Of a stretch of DNA of 64,000 nucleotides, positions 27,728-37,267 are shown in pieces (positions within the stretch are counted from its first letter, which is position 1; the number at the start of each line of letters is the position of its first letter). The position numbers and the translations under genes are program-made. The DNA is from Actinomycetes bacterium (lineage in GTDB: Bacteria; Actinomycetota; Acidimicrobiia; Acidimicrobiales; JAMCPL01), in contig JAKAWR010000001.1 of NCBI GenBank assembly GCA_021816935.1, positions 248,001-312,000 on the forward strand. Reading direction: 5' to 3'. A model generated the notes under the pieces. The model saw nothing but the letters and a program-made list of their open reading frames with translations, made no database searches and was not told the DNA's origin.

Positions 27728-28795
27728 TCAACCAAAGCGATGCACATGCCCCCCAGGTGTCACGATCTCTCCGTTGAGCAATAGCTCACCGCTACTGGCA
27801 TTACAACGCCCCACCTGAATAGGGCGAGGAAACCCCGCCCGCGCCGCGGCCTCGCTCAACGCTACGGGGTCGTCCATTGCTATGATCAGCTCGTAGTCAT
27901 CCCCCCCGTACAGAGCGTCAGCCAGATCTGCACCCTCGGCCACCGGGATCATCCCGAGCTCGCAGCCGACACCCGAGGCCTCGAGTAGCCGGCGAAGGTC
28001 CCGCTCGAAGCCGTCGGAGACGTCGATCATCGCATGCGCCCCGACAAGCCTTGCAAGCCTTCCCTGTTCCACGAGCGCCACCGGCCGGAGGCATCTCTCC
28101 GCGAGCACCTGAAGCAAGCCGTGTGGCAGATCGAACCCGCCCGCCGAGGCGCCCGCTGAGCCCGCAGCTCCGATCCCCCTGCCCGCAGAGGCTCTGAGCG
28201 TCCTCAGGCCGGCAGCGGCCCCACCCACCGGTCCAGTGAGAAGCAAGTAGTCTCCGGGCCGTGCACCTGTGCGCAGCACCGGTCCGGGACCCTCCTCGAT
28301 AATGCCAAGGACCGTTACGGCCAGCACGAGCTGCTCACCCGCCGACACGTCGCCTCCCACCACCGGGCAGCCGATCCTCCCCGCGGCAGCAGTCATACCT
28401 GCGTAGAGTGCCTTTACGTCGAGCGGCCGATCGAGAACCAGGCCGGCGAGCGACCTTGCCGGTATCGCTCCCATAGCCGCGAGGTCGGATGCCGCCCGCA
28501 TGAGCGCCTTCCAGCCTGCATCCTCGAGCGCCGAGAACGACAGATCGAAGTGGCGCCCCTCCACGGTAAGGTCGACCGATGCAACCACGGCCGCGGAGCT
28601 CCCTGTCTTGAACATTTCGCGATCTTCCCCGATCCCGCCACCTCTCCCCGTTGAACCAAATCGCAAGACCGCCGCATCATCGCCCAGCCAGACCTCGTCG
28701 CCGGCAGGGCCAGGCAGGACGTCGCTGATGTCCTGCAATACCTCGATCTCGTCGAACGCCAACCGGCCTGCTTCACGATCTCCGGGCACTGTCAC
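27728..28795 (-). CDS. thiL: Thiamine-monophosphate kinase
   Basis: [65 protein letters not shown] start near 28795 proposed. Confidence 0.88.
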   Translation of the reverse strand: MTVPGDREAGRLAFDEIEVLQDISDVLPGPAGDEVWLGDDAAVLRFGSTGRGGGIGEDREMFKTGSSAAVVASVDLTVEGRHFDLSFSALEDAGWKALMRAASDLAAMGAIPARSLAGLVLDRPLDVKALYAGMTAAAGRIGCPVVGGDVSAGEQLVLAVTVLGIIEEGPGPVLRTGARPGDYLLLTGPVGGAAAGLRTLRASAGRGIGAAGSAGASAGGFDLPHGLLQVLAERCLRPVALVEQGRLARLVGAHAMIDVSDGFERDLRRLLEASGVGCELGMIPVAEGADLADALYGGDDYELIIAMDDPVALSEAAARAGFPRPIQVGRCNASSGELLLNGEIVTPGGHVHRFG

Positions 28796-28934
28796 TGTGC
28801 CATCTTGCCACCCCGTAGGGGGTACGCCCCTCACGCCCACACGGCACCTGTATAATCGATACACGCCGCAGGGAACGGCTTCGCGGCGTTTGCACGACTC
28901 TGAGGGTATCCCGTTGCAGCCGAAAGGAGATCCA

Positions 28935-30728
28935 ATGGGGCCGACAACGAACAAACAGCTCGCAGCATGGGTGAACGGCGTCGCGAGTATGACCAAGCCC
29001 GACCACGTCGTCTGGTGCAACGGATCGGAGAAGGACAGGACTGACCTCATCGATATCCTTGTCCGGGCGGGAACCCTACGCCAGCTTTCCCCCGCCGCCA
29101 GACCCGATTCCTACTGGTGCGGCTCGGATCCCGCCGACACGGCCCGCGTGGAGGACCGCACCTTTATCTGCTCGGTCCGGGAAGACGATGCCGGACCCAC
29201 GAATAACTGGCGGGACCCCGTCAAGATGCGATCCCGCCTCACCGAGCTTTTCGCAGGTTCGATGATTGGCCGAACCATGTACGTCGTACCTTTCTCGATG
29301 GGGCCCGTCGGCTCACCCCTGGCGCAGCTCGGCGTCGAGATCACCGACTCGCCCTATGTAGCGCTATCCATGGGCATCATGACCAACATGGGTGACGCGG
29401 CCCTCCGGGAAATCGAAAAGTCCGGCGATTACGTACCATGCCTTCACTCCGTCGGAGCGCCGCTCGCGCCGGGAAGCGCTGACGTTGCGTGGCCATGTGA
29501 CGCTAATAACAAGTACATCGTCCACTTCCCCGAGACGCGCGAGATCTGGTCCTACGGTTCCGGTTATGGCGGCAATGCGCTGCTCGGCAAGAAGTGCTTC
29601 GCCCTTCGCATCGCATCAGTCATGGCACGCGACAGCGGCTGGCTCGCCGAGCACATGCTCATCCTCAAGTTGACCTCTCCCGCAGGCGATGTCCACTACG
29701 TCGCCGGAGCCTTTCCGTCGGCATGCGGCAAGACCAACCTTGCCATGCTCGTTCCCACCCTGCCCGGCTGGAAAGCGGAGACCGTCGGTGACGACATCTG
29801 CTGGATGCGCTTCGGAGACGACGGGCGCTTGTACGCGATCAATCCGGAATCCGGCTATTTCGGCGTGGCACCGGGAACCAACGAGACGACCAACCCCAAC
29901 GCGATGAGTTCGCTCGCCTCGGACACGATCTTCACCAACACCGCCCTCACGGACGCCGGAGACGTCTGGTGGGAGGGCATGACAACCGAACCTCCTGAAC
30001 ACGTGACCGATTGGACCGGCGCGGATTGGAGCCCCGAGTCCGGCACGCCGGCTGCCCACCCCAATGCAAGGTTCACCACGCCTGCGACCAGTAACCCTGC
30101 CTGCGCTCCCGAGTGGCTCGACCCTCACGGAGTTCCCATTTCAGCGATTCTTTTTGGCGGGCGGCGCTCAAGCACGGTACCGCTGGTGACGCAGTCGTTC
30201 AACTGGGCGCACGGAGTGTTCCTGGGCTCGGCTATGGGATCGGAGACTACGGCTGCGGCGACAGGCGCCGTCGGCGTGCTGCGCCGCGATCCGTTCGCGA
30301 TGATCCCGTTTTGCGGCTACAACATGGCCGACTACTTCGCACACTGGCTCGACGTCGGTGAAGCGGCGCCCGATCCCTCGAAGCTGCCCGGGATGTTCCT
30401 TGTGAACTGGTTCCGTAAAGACGCCGACGGAAGGTTCCTCTGGCCGGGGTACGGCGAGAACTCCCGAGTGCTCGACTGGGTCATCCAACGGATAGCCGGT
30501 GCCGGTAAGGCTGTCGAGACGCCGATCGGCTACGTGCCCGCACCGGGCGCAGTAGACCTGTCGGGTACAGCCGTCACCGAGCACGACATGGCCGCTCTGA
30601 ACCGGGTTGACGCTGGCGAGTGGCGCGACGAAATCGGCTTGATCCGCGAACACTACGCCAGGTTCGGCGACCGCATCCCGGACAACCTCACGAGCCAGCT
30701 CGATCTACTACAGTCTCGGCTCGGCTGA
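28935..30728 (+). CDS. pckG: Phosphoenolpyruvate carboxykinase (GTP)
   Basis: [71 protein letters not shown]. Confidence 0.96.
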   Translation: MGPTTNKQLAAWVNGVASMTKPDHVVWCNGSEKDRTDLIDILVRAGTLRQLSPAARPDSYWCGSDPADTARVEDRTFICSVREDDAGPTNNWRDPVKMRSRLTELFAGSMIGRTMYVVPFSMGPVGSPLAQLGVEITDSPYVALSMGIMTNMGDAALREIEKSGDYVPCLHSVGAPLAPGSADVAWPCDANNKYIVHFPETREIWSYGSGYGGNALLGKKCFALRIASVMARDSGWLAEHMLILKLTSPAGDVHYVAGAFPSACGKTNLAMLVPTLPGWKAETVGDDICWMRFGDDGRLYAINPESGYFGVAPGTNETTNPNAMSSLASDTIFTNTALTDAGDVWWEGMTTEPPEHVTDWTGADWSPESGTPAAHPNARFTTPATSNPACAPEWLDPHGVPISAILFGGRRSSTVPLVTQSFNWAHGVFLGSAMGSETTAAATGAVGVLRRDPFAMIPFCGYNMADYFAHWLDVGEAAPDPSKLPGMFLVNWFRKDADGRFLWPGYGENSRVLDWVIQRIAGAGKAVETPIGYVPAPGAVDLSGTAVTEHDMAALNRVDAGEWRDEIGLIREHYARFGDRIPDNLTSQLDLLQSRLG

Positions 30729-31001
30729 CCGCGCCGAGACCTGGTTCCACCGCCGGGCTCTGCTGCTCGGCCGTCGAGAAGGCTGGCCGGCTTTTCACGT
30801 TATGGCTCTTCTTGTAGCACGCGCCGCCGTAGGGCTCTTCCGCCGCGACTCCACGAGGTCTCCGATGCCGCCTGGTGACCCCGGCTCGTCGAGACGCTGT
30901 TGAACCCGGCGCCCCCGCACTGGCAAAGCACGCTACGGGACACGTGCAGCGCCGGTTGGACCGCCGCGGCTACGGTTCGAAATAACGTCGCGATGCCCTT
31001 A

Positions 31002-31162
31002 GGGCCCGTGTCATAATTAGTGGGATGATATCCGGCGAGTCAGGGGCGTCATCTGGCAAGGACGAGAACGCAGATGTACCAGGGGAGTACATCGAGGACG
31101 AGGACGCAGCCAGGGGCGTCATCTGGCCGTCGGGATCGCTCAATTAATTATGACACGGGCCC
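31002..31162 (+). mobile_element. MITE-like element copy 2 (161 bp)
   Basis: Same TIRs as copy 1; TTA direct repeats at 30999-31001 and 31163-31165; between convergent pckG and pgi. Confidence 0.88.
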
Positions 31163-31297
31163 TTAATCGGGTCTCCCGACGGCCTTGTCCTCGTATACCC
31201 GTTTGGCAACCGCGTGACCCTGGTTCCGTTGACCAAAGAATTCTTGTTGAGCGGTATCGTGGGGATAGCGGAATCGCCGTAGTACGTCGCAGGAGCC

Positions 31298-33088
31298 TCA
31301 GTCACGCCGTAGGTCGGCGAAGAGCGCTACCGCCTGCCTCGTCGCCGCGTCCAGCTCCCGCCCCTGTGCCCCCTCCCCTCCGATATCGACACCGGACGGC
31401 GGAGCGCCGCCGGCCGCTCCCTGGCGCCTCCCATGGTGCGCAACGGCCCTCTCCAGCTCCGGCGCGAGCCGTGAGGCCATGGCCTTCCCGAGCTCAACCC
31501 CCCACTGGTCGAACGAGTCGATCCCCCATATCGCTCCCTCGACAAAAGCGGTGTGCTCGTAAAGAGCTATGAGCTCGCCAAGGACTCTTGGCGTCAACTT
31601 CGGCGCTACGATTACCGAGCTGGGCCGGTTGCCCGGCATCACCTTGTGAGGAACGAGATCCGCCCCCACACCTTCGGCGGCTACCTCTTCCGGAGACCTC
31701 CCGAGCGCAAGTACCGCAGCCTGCGCAAGGCCGTTCGCGAAAAGCAGGTCGTGTGCATGACCGTCACCGGCCGTAGGGTTCACGAAGAGAATCAAATCGG
31801 CGGGCACCAGCTTTGTCCCCTGATGAAGCAGCTGGTAGAAAGCATGCTGGCCGTCCGTCCCCGGCTCGCCCCAGTAAATTTCGCCAGTGTCCTCCGCAAC
31901 CCTTGAGCCGTCCAGCCGCACCGACTTGCCGTTCGACTCCATCATAAGCTGCTGCAGGTAGGCTGGAAATCTCCCGAGCCGGTCGCTGTAGGGCAGGACG
32001 GCATGGCTCTGCGCCCCGAAGAAATCGTCGTACCAGACGTTGAGCAATCCCTGGATCACCGGCATGTTCTCCTCCAGGGGAGCCTCGGCGAAATGAAGGT
32101 CCATAAGCCGGAAGCCCCGCAGCATCTCCTCGAAGCCGTCGCGCCCGATCGCCACCATGAGCGAAAAACCGATTGCCGAATCGAGCGAGTACCGCCCGCC
32201 GACCCAGTCCCAGAACTCGAGCATGTTCGCCGTATCTATCCCGAAGCGCGCCACCTCCTGGGCGTTCGTGGAGACTGCGATGAAGTGCCGGGCCACCGCC
32301 TCCATGCCGGCTCCGAGCCCCGACAGGAGCCACCGCCGTGCCGCTGCTGCATTGGTCAGCGTCTCGAGCGTAGTGAACGTCTTCGAACAGACCACGAAGA
32401 GCGTCTCCGCCGGGTCAAGATTACGGGTGACCGAGTCGAGCGCTGCCGGGTCCAAATTGGACACGAAGCGAAACCGCATTCTCGGATCGGAGTAGTCTGC
32501 GAGCGAGCGGCTCGCCATCTCGGGTCCCAGAGACGATCCCCCGATGCCGATGTTGACGACGTTGCGGATTTGCCGGCCCGTGAAACCGCGCCACTCACCG
32601 GACCTGATCGATTCCGCGAGCTCTCCCATCCTGCCCAACACCGCCCTGACACCTGCCAGCACGTCCAACCCGTCTACCACCAGCTCCTGCACCGCGGGGT
32701 GGCCATCCACGTCCACGACCATGCGCAGCGCAGCGTGCAGGACCGACCTACCCTCCGTGGAATTGATTCGAGCCCCCCGCAACATCGCATCCCTTCTCTC
32801 CTCCAGGCCCGCTGCACGGGCAAGCCGCACCAGCAGTGCCAAGGTCTCCTCTGTCGCCAGGTGTCGCGAGTAGTCGAGCCGCAGCTCATCGGCTACGATC
32901 GACATGGCCTCAGCCCTCGCTACGCCGACGTCCCCCGACAGCAGGGTCCGCAGTGACAGCTTCCCTGCCTCGCGCTGATGTGCCCGGAGGTCTGACCAAG
33001 CCTGATCCATCACCGCGTCCTCGTCGGCGTTCGCCGTTCCCGTCGATCCTCCGGCCATCATCGAGCTCCTTTCCCGTACGCCGGCCAC
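31298..33088 (-). CDS. pgi: Glucose-6-phosphate isomerase
   Basis: VVNIGIGGSSLGPEM, GGRYSLDSAIGFSLMVAIG, QQLMMESNGKSV, FDQWGVELGKAMA. Confidence 0.95.
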   Translation of the reverse strand: MAGVRERSSMMAGGSTGTANADEDAVMDQAWSDLRAHQREAGKLSLRTLLSGDVGVARAEAMSIVADELRLDYSRHLATEETLALLVRLARAAGLEERRDAMLRGARINSTEGRSVLHAALRMVVDVDGHPAVQELVVDGLDVLAGVRAVLGRMGELAESIRSGEWRGFTGRQIRNVVNIGIGGSSLGPEMASRSLADYSDPRMRFRFVSNLDPAALDSVTRNLDPAETLFVVCSKTFTTLETLTNAAAARRWLLSGLGAGMEAVARHFIAVSTNAQEVARFGIDTANMLEFWDWVGGRYSLDSAIGFSLMVAIGRDGFEEMLRGFRLMDLHFAEAPLEENMPVIQGLLNVWYDDFFGAQSHAVLPYSDRLGRFPAYLQQLMMESNGKSVRLDGSRVAEDTGEIYWGEPGTDGQHAFYQLLHQGTKLVPADLILFVNPTAGDGHAHDLLFANGLAQAAVLALGRSPEEVAAEGVGADLVPHKVMPGNRPSSVIVAPKLTPRVLGELIALYEHTAFVEGAIWGIDSFDQWGVELGKAMASRLAPELERAVAHHGRRQGAAGGAPPSGVDIGGEGAQGRELDAATRQAVALFADLRRD

Positions 33089-33337
33089 ACCTGAGCCTCA
33101 GCGCCCCTGTGACACGGCCACTCCTTTACCACGATCGCCTCCGGTCGAACGTGCACCCGCCCGCTGTCCAGGTGCAGAGCGCCCGCGCCGCCGGAAGATG
33201 CGCCCGACGCCACCGCGTGGCTATCATATCCTCCGTGCTCCCCAAACCGCCGCAGCCTTCCACCCCCCGTATTCCGCGCCCGGGTCGCCGCTGGCAAGTA
33301 GCCAGGTGAGCAGCCCCGTGACAATTCCGGAAAGGCC

Positions 33338-34261
33338 ATGCCGCTGCGGAGCGCGCCTCGCAAGCGCACTCCCGGCAGGAGACGGCACCCTTTGGCTCTA
33401 GCGATAATCACCTCGATCGTCGCGTCCTGTCTCTTCGGGATCGGGGCAAGCCTTCAGCGAAAAGGTGTCATAACCGGTACCGACTCAGGTCACTTCAGCC
33501 TGAAAAGCTTCAAACGTCTTGTCATGCAGCCGACGTGGATCGTCGGGACAGCCATGGGGATAGCAGGCTCGGTCCTGCAGCTGGTCGCCTTGCGATATGG
33601 CTCCCTCCTCCTCGTGATGCCCCTGCTAGCCGTTGGCCTCGTAATCGCCCTCGGCTTCGACGCGACCATGACCCGCGTCCACATGCCGCCGAAGGCCTGG
33701 ATTTTCACCGCGCTTACGGCCGCCGGCACCGCCGTCTTCGTCGTAGCGGTCGGCAATTCCAAGACGACCGCCCCGCACCTTTCGTCGCTCGTTTGGATTT
33801 CGGCCATCTCGGTGACCATTTACGTCGCCCTCTGGCACCTGCCGGGTCGCCACACGCGCGCACCGTGGATCATGGGTCTTGGCGGCGGCATAATATTCGC
33901 CGCTACGTCCGCCCTCGCCAAGGCTGCCGTTACCAGCACCGGGAACCTCCACGTAGTCGTTGTCCATGCGCTGGCGTCCTGGACGCTCTACGGCGCGATC
34001 TGCCTGGGGACCGCTGGCACGGTGCTCCTCCAGCACGCCTACGGCGCAGGCCCTCTTGCCAAGTCGCTCCCGATCAACACCGTGATCCAGCCCGTTGCCG
34101 GAGTTTTTATCGGCATGTGGTCGTTCCACGAGCGCTTCGGGACCGATACACCCCAACTCGTCGCAGGCGTGGCCTCCCTCGCGGTCACCCTGGCAGTGAT
34201 CTGGCTGCTCACCAGGTCCGTCGTATCGCTGCTTCCCGCCGACCAGGCGCCAACGGATTAA
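33338..34261 (+). CDS. DMT/NIPA-like multi-TM transporter
   Basis: LFGIGASLQRKGVI...GIAGSVLQLVALRYGSLLLVMPLLAVGLVIAL; repeated hydrophobic segments. Confidence 0.72.
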   Translation: MPLRSAPRKRTPGRRRHPLALAIITSIVASCLFGIGASLQRKGVITGTDSGHFSLKSFKRLVMQPTWIVGTAMGIAGSVLQLVALRYGSLLLVMPLLAVGLVIALGFDATMTRVHMPPKAWIFTALTAAGTAVFVVAVGNSKTTAPHLSSLVWISAISVTIYVALWHLPGRHTRAPWIMGLGGGIIFAATSALAKAAVTSTGNLHVVVVHALASWTLYGAICLGTAGTVLLQHAYGAGPLAKSLPINTVIQPVAGVFIGMWSFHERFGTDTPQLVAGVASLAVTLAVIWLLTRSVVSLLPADQAPTD

Positions 34262-34372
34262 CGCTGCCCGCCCCCTCGCTGCAACGGATCGGATGGGGAG
34301 CCGTCTCCGGCCCAGCACCGGTCCTCTCGGACAAACGAGTGGTCGTTCCGTCGAGTTGCGGCAGGATACTCT

Positions 34373-36895
34373 TTGACCATGAGATCCTCCAGGTCGCAAG
34401 CTGCCCGGTTCGCCGCGCCGCTGAGGGCACTCCAGTTGCCTGGCCGAACATGCACCAAGTCGGCACGGCTCGCCGGACGGTACGTGATGTCCGCCGTACC
34501 GCTGCTAGCGCTCCTGGCGGGAGGCGTTATCGCGAGCGCAGCCGGCACTGCCCGTTTGACCACCCCCTCCCCCGTGGCGTCCGCTTCCAGGTCGCAAGCA
34601 TACTGGTCCGGCCTCTCGCCGGTAGACACCATTACAGGACCAACAGGGCTGACCGGGGTATCGTGTCCGACCACCACCTTCTGCATGGCGGTAGACGGCG
34701 GAGGCAATGCAGTTATCTGGGCCATGTCATCATCGAATCCTCCGATGGCCATCGACGAAGGACAGGCGATCACGTCGGTCTCCTGCGCCACTGCGGCGTT
34801 CTGCGCCGCAGGTGATCATGCGGGGAATATCCTCATGTGGACCGGGAGTTCCTGGGCAGCTCCGCAGGCCGTGGACCCGGACGCCGGACCATTCGGACTT
34901 ACCTCGATATCCTGCTCCTCGCCATCGTTCTGCGTGGCTGCCGACGGCAACGGCAACGTAACCTACTGGAACGGCACCGCTTGGACTGCTCCCCGATCCC
35001 TCGACCCCGGCCACGGAAGCCTGCACGTTGCCTGCGGACCTCGACACGTCTGCGCGCTCGCCGACAACAGCGGGTACGCAGCTATTTTCAACGGCCAGGC
35101 GTGGGGACCCCTCGATAGCATCGATCCCGGAGGCACTCCCGTCTCTGTCTCGTGCTCCGGGACTGCTTCCTGTCTGGTAGCCGGATATTTTGGCCATGTA
35201 GAGACCTATGACGGCACCTCGTGGTCCGCTCCCCGGGAGATCGACCCAGCCGGATTCGACCTCACCGTCTCCTGCCCGCTCCCCTACGCCTGCTACGCCG
35301 TTGACGCCGCGGGTAACGCCCTTTCCTGGAACGGCGTTACCTGGTCGAAGCCGGCTTCGGTGGACCCGAACCGCCTTGAGGCCGTCTCGTGTGCAACGCA
35401 ATATTTCTGCATGGCAGTGGACTCGGCTGGAGATGCCCTTACCTACGATGCGCCTGTAGGCCCGAGCCTCTCCTCGCTCTCTCCCGCCTCAGGTCCGCTA
35501 ACAGGTACAACAACGGTCACGATAACGGGCAAAGGGCTTTCGGGAGCTACATCTGTAGATTTCGGCAGCGTTCCAGCGAAGAGCTTCACGGTCGTATCAC
35601 CCGAAGAGATCCAGGCACAGAGCCCTGCCGGCACAGCAGGCGAGGTACCTGTTGTCGTGAGCACGCCTTCGGGAAGCTCCTCTCCGGCCATGTACTGCGG
35701 AGACGCCTTCTACTACGGGGGGGCTCTGCCATCTCCCGTCTCGGGACCCCTTACCACGATGGCCCCTCTTCGCATAACAGACACACGCACGGGCTCTTCC
35801 TATCCGAAGGCAGGCCATGCCATAGATTCGTGCTCCACTCTTGATGTGGCCGTCCAGGGTGTGGGGAACATCCCCTCATCTTCTGTTGGCGCAGTCGTTG
35901 CGAACGTGACCGTCGTCTCGCCTACAGCCGCAGGGTACCTTACTTTGTATCCGAAAGGCTCTATACGCCCACTTGCCTCGGCTATCAACTTCACCTACGG
36001 AGAAACCGTGGCAAACAGGGTGGAGGTCCCACTCGATCCCGCAACCGGTGAGATATCTGTCTACAACGGATCTGACGGATCGGTGAACGTGGTGATCGAC
36101 GTAGAGGGCTACGTCCTTTCACAATCAGCCACAGGGTCCTACTACAACCCGGTTAACCCGCTGCGTATCTGCGACACGCGGGCCAACAACCCCTCCACGC
36201 TCAACGGAGCCTACGCCCAGTGCAACGCAAAGACCCTCTCTCCGGGAAATCCTCTTACAGTTCAGGTATCCTCCCTCGGGACCATCCCGACCGGTGCAAC
36301 GGCGGTAGAGGTGACCCTCACCGCAACAAACGGGGCCTCTTCGGGCTACCTCAGCGCCTACCCGGCAGGACAGAGCCCGCCCACGTCTTCGGACCTCAAC
36401 TTCGCAATAGGAGAGACCATTGCGAACAGCGCCTCTGTAGAGTTGTCTCCGACGGGAACGATGGACCTCGTCTCCAACGCTAGAACAGACGTCATCGTAG
36501 ACGTGGAGGGCTACTACGCGTCGGTGGGCAAGAGTCTCGAGATCGTATCCCCGGTGCGCCTTGCAGATACGAGACCGGGATCGGGAGAGCCTTACGCAGG
36601 AAAGACCCTTTCCGGCGGTTCCTCGCTCATAGTCCAGGTGGCAGGGGCTTCCGTGCCGCAGGGAGCCGTTGCAGCCGCTGTGAACCTCACCATTGTGGGC
36701 ACGAACTACGACGGCTACATGACCGCCTATCCACCAGGCTCACCTGTGCCTACCGCATCCAATGTGAACTGGTACGCGGGGACGAACATATCCGCGCTTG
36801 CGACACCAAAGCTCTCCTCGTCAGGTGGCCTCGCACTCTATGACGCTATCGGGCAGGCAAACGTCATAGTCGACCTGGAGGCATTCTACGATTGA
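34373..36895 (+). CDS. Secreted protein: 7 propeller-like repeats + IPT/TIG + three GYLTAYP-type repeats (paralog 1)
   Basis: Seven ~40-aa units of form VSCxxxxFCxAVDxxGNAxxWNGxxWxxPxxxDP, then TIG-like SLSPASGPLTGTTTVTITGKGLSG, then three LADTRPGSG units. Confidence 0.8.
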   Translation: MTMRSSRSQAARFAAPLRALQLPGRTCTKSARLAGRYVMSAVPLLALLAGGVIASAAGTARLTTPSPVASASRSQAYWSGLSPVDTITGPTGLTGVSCPTTTFCMAVDGGGNAVIWAMSSSNPPMAIDEGQAITSVSCATAAFCAAGDHAGNILMWTGSSWAAPQAVDPDAGPFGLTSISCSSPSFCVAADGNGNVTYWNGTAWTAPRSLDPGHGSLHVACGPRHVCALADNSGYAAIFNGQAWGPLDSIDPGGTPVSVSCSGTASCLVAGYFGHVETYDGTSWSAPREIDPAGFDLTVSCPLPYACYAVDAAGNALSWNGVTWSKPASVDPNRLEAVSCATQYFCMAVDSAGDALTYDAPVGPSLSSLSPASGPLTGTTTVTITGKGLSGATSVDFGSVPAKSFTVVSPEEIQAQSPAGTAGEVPVVVSTPSGSSSPAMYCGDAFYYGGALPSPVSGPLTTMAPLRITDTRTGSSYPKAGHAIDSCSTLDVAVQGVGNIPSSSVGAVVANVTVVSPTAAGYLTLYPKGSIRPLASAINFTYGETVANRVEVPLDPATGEISVYNGSDGSVNVVIDVEGYVLSQSATGSYYNPVNPLRICDTRANNPSTLNGAYAQCNAKTLSPGNPLTVQVSSLGTIPTGATAVEVTLTATNGASSGYLSAYPAGQSPPTSSDLNFAIGETIANSASVELSPTGTMDLVSNARTDVIVDVEGYYASVGKSLEIVSPVRLADTRPGSGEPYAGKTLSGGSSLIVQVAGASVPQGAVAAAVNLTIVGTNYDGYMTAYPPGSPVPTASNVNWYAGTNISALATPKLSSSGGLALYDAIGQANVIVDLEAFYD

Positions 36896-36959
36896 GGACA
36901 TCCGGTGAACGTCCGAGAGGAAGGAATGGCGAAGCACGATCGGTTTCGGTCCGCTGGAC
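35263..36959 (+). repeat. 1697-bp direct repeat, copy 1
   Basis: Offset of 2893 bp to copy at 38156-39852; reads as identical, including about 64 bp past the stop codon. Confidence 0.93.
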
Positions 36960-36965
36960 TCTCGT

Positions 36966-36993
36966 AATGGCAGGGTCCCGGGATCAAGAGTCC
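36966..36993 (+). repeat. 28-nt intergenic repeat, copy 2
   Basis: AATGGCAGGGTCCCGGGATCAAGAGTCC vs 16077-16104. Confidence 0.55.
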
Positions 36994-37162
36994 GAGGCCT
37001 GACCTGGCGTGAACTCCTTCATCGATGGCGCGCCACCGAGTGCAGCCCAGCGGATGATACCATCGCCACTTACAGGAACCTGACCATAATCCGGTGTCGG
37101 GTAGCACAGCCCACTCGGATCCCTCCGGGATCCGGCACGGAACATACGAAGGCGGTACTTAG

Positions 37163-37267
37163 GGCCTCAGCGGATGTGGAAGTTGGATGAGACGGTCCGC
37201 TGTACCGTCGAAAGGAAGGAGTGGCGAAGTGCTACTTCGCCCAGGGCTCCATGTCCGCTGAGGCTCT
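37163..37267 (+). repeat. Dispersed palindromic repeat, copy B
   Basis: GCCTCAGCGGATGTGGAAGTTGGATGAGACGGTCCGCTG...TCCGCTGAGGCTCT; overlaps annotated start of the ORF at 37221. Confidence 0.75.
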
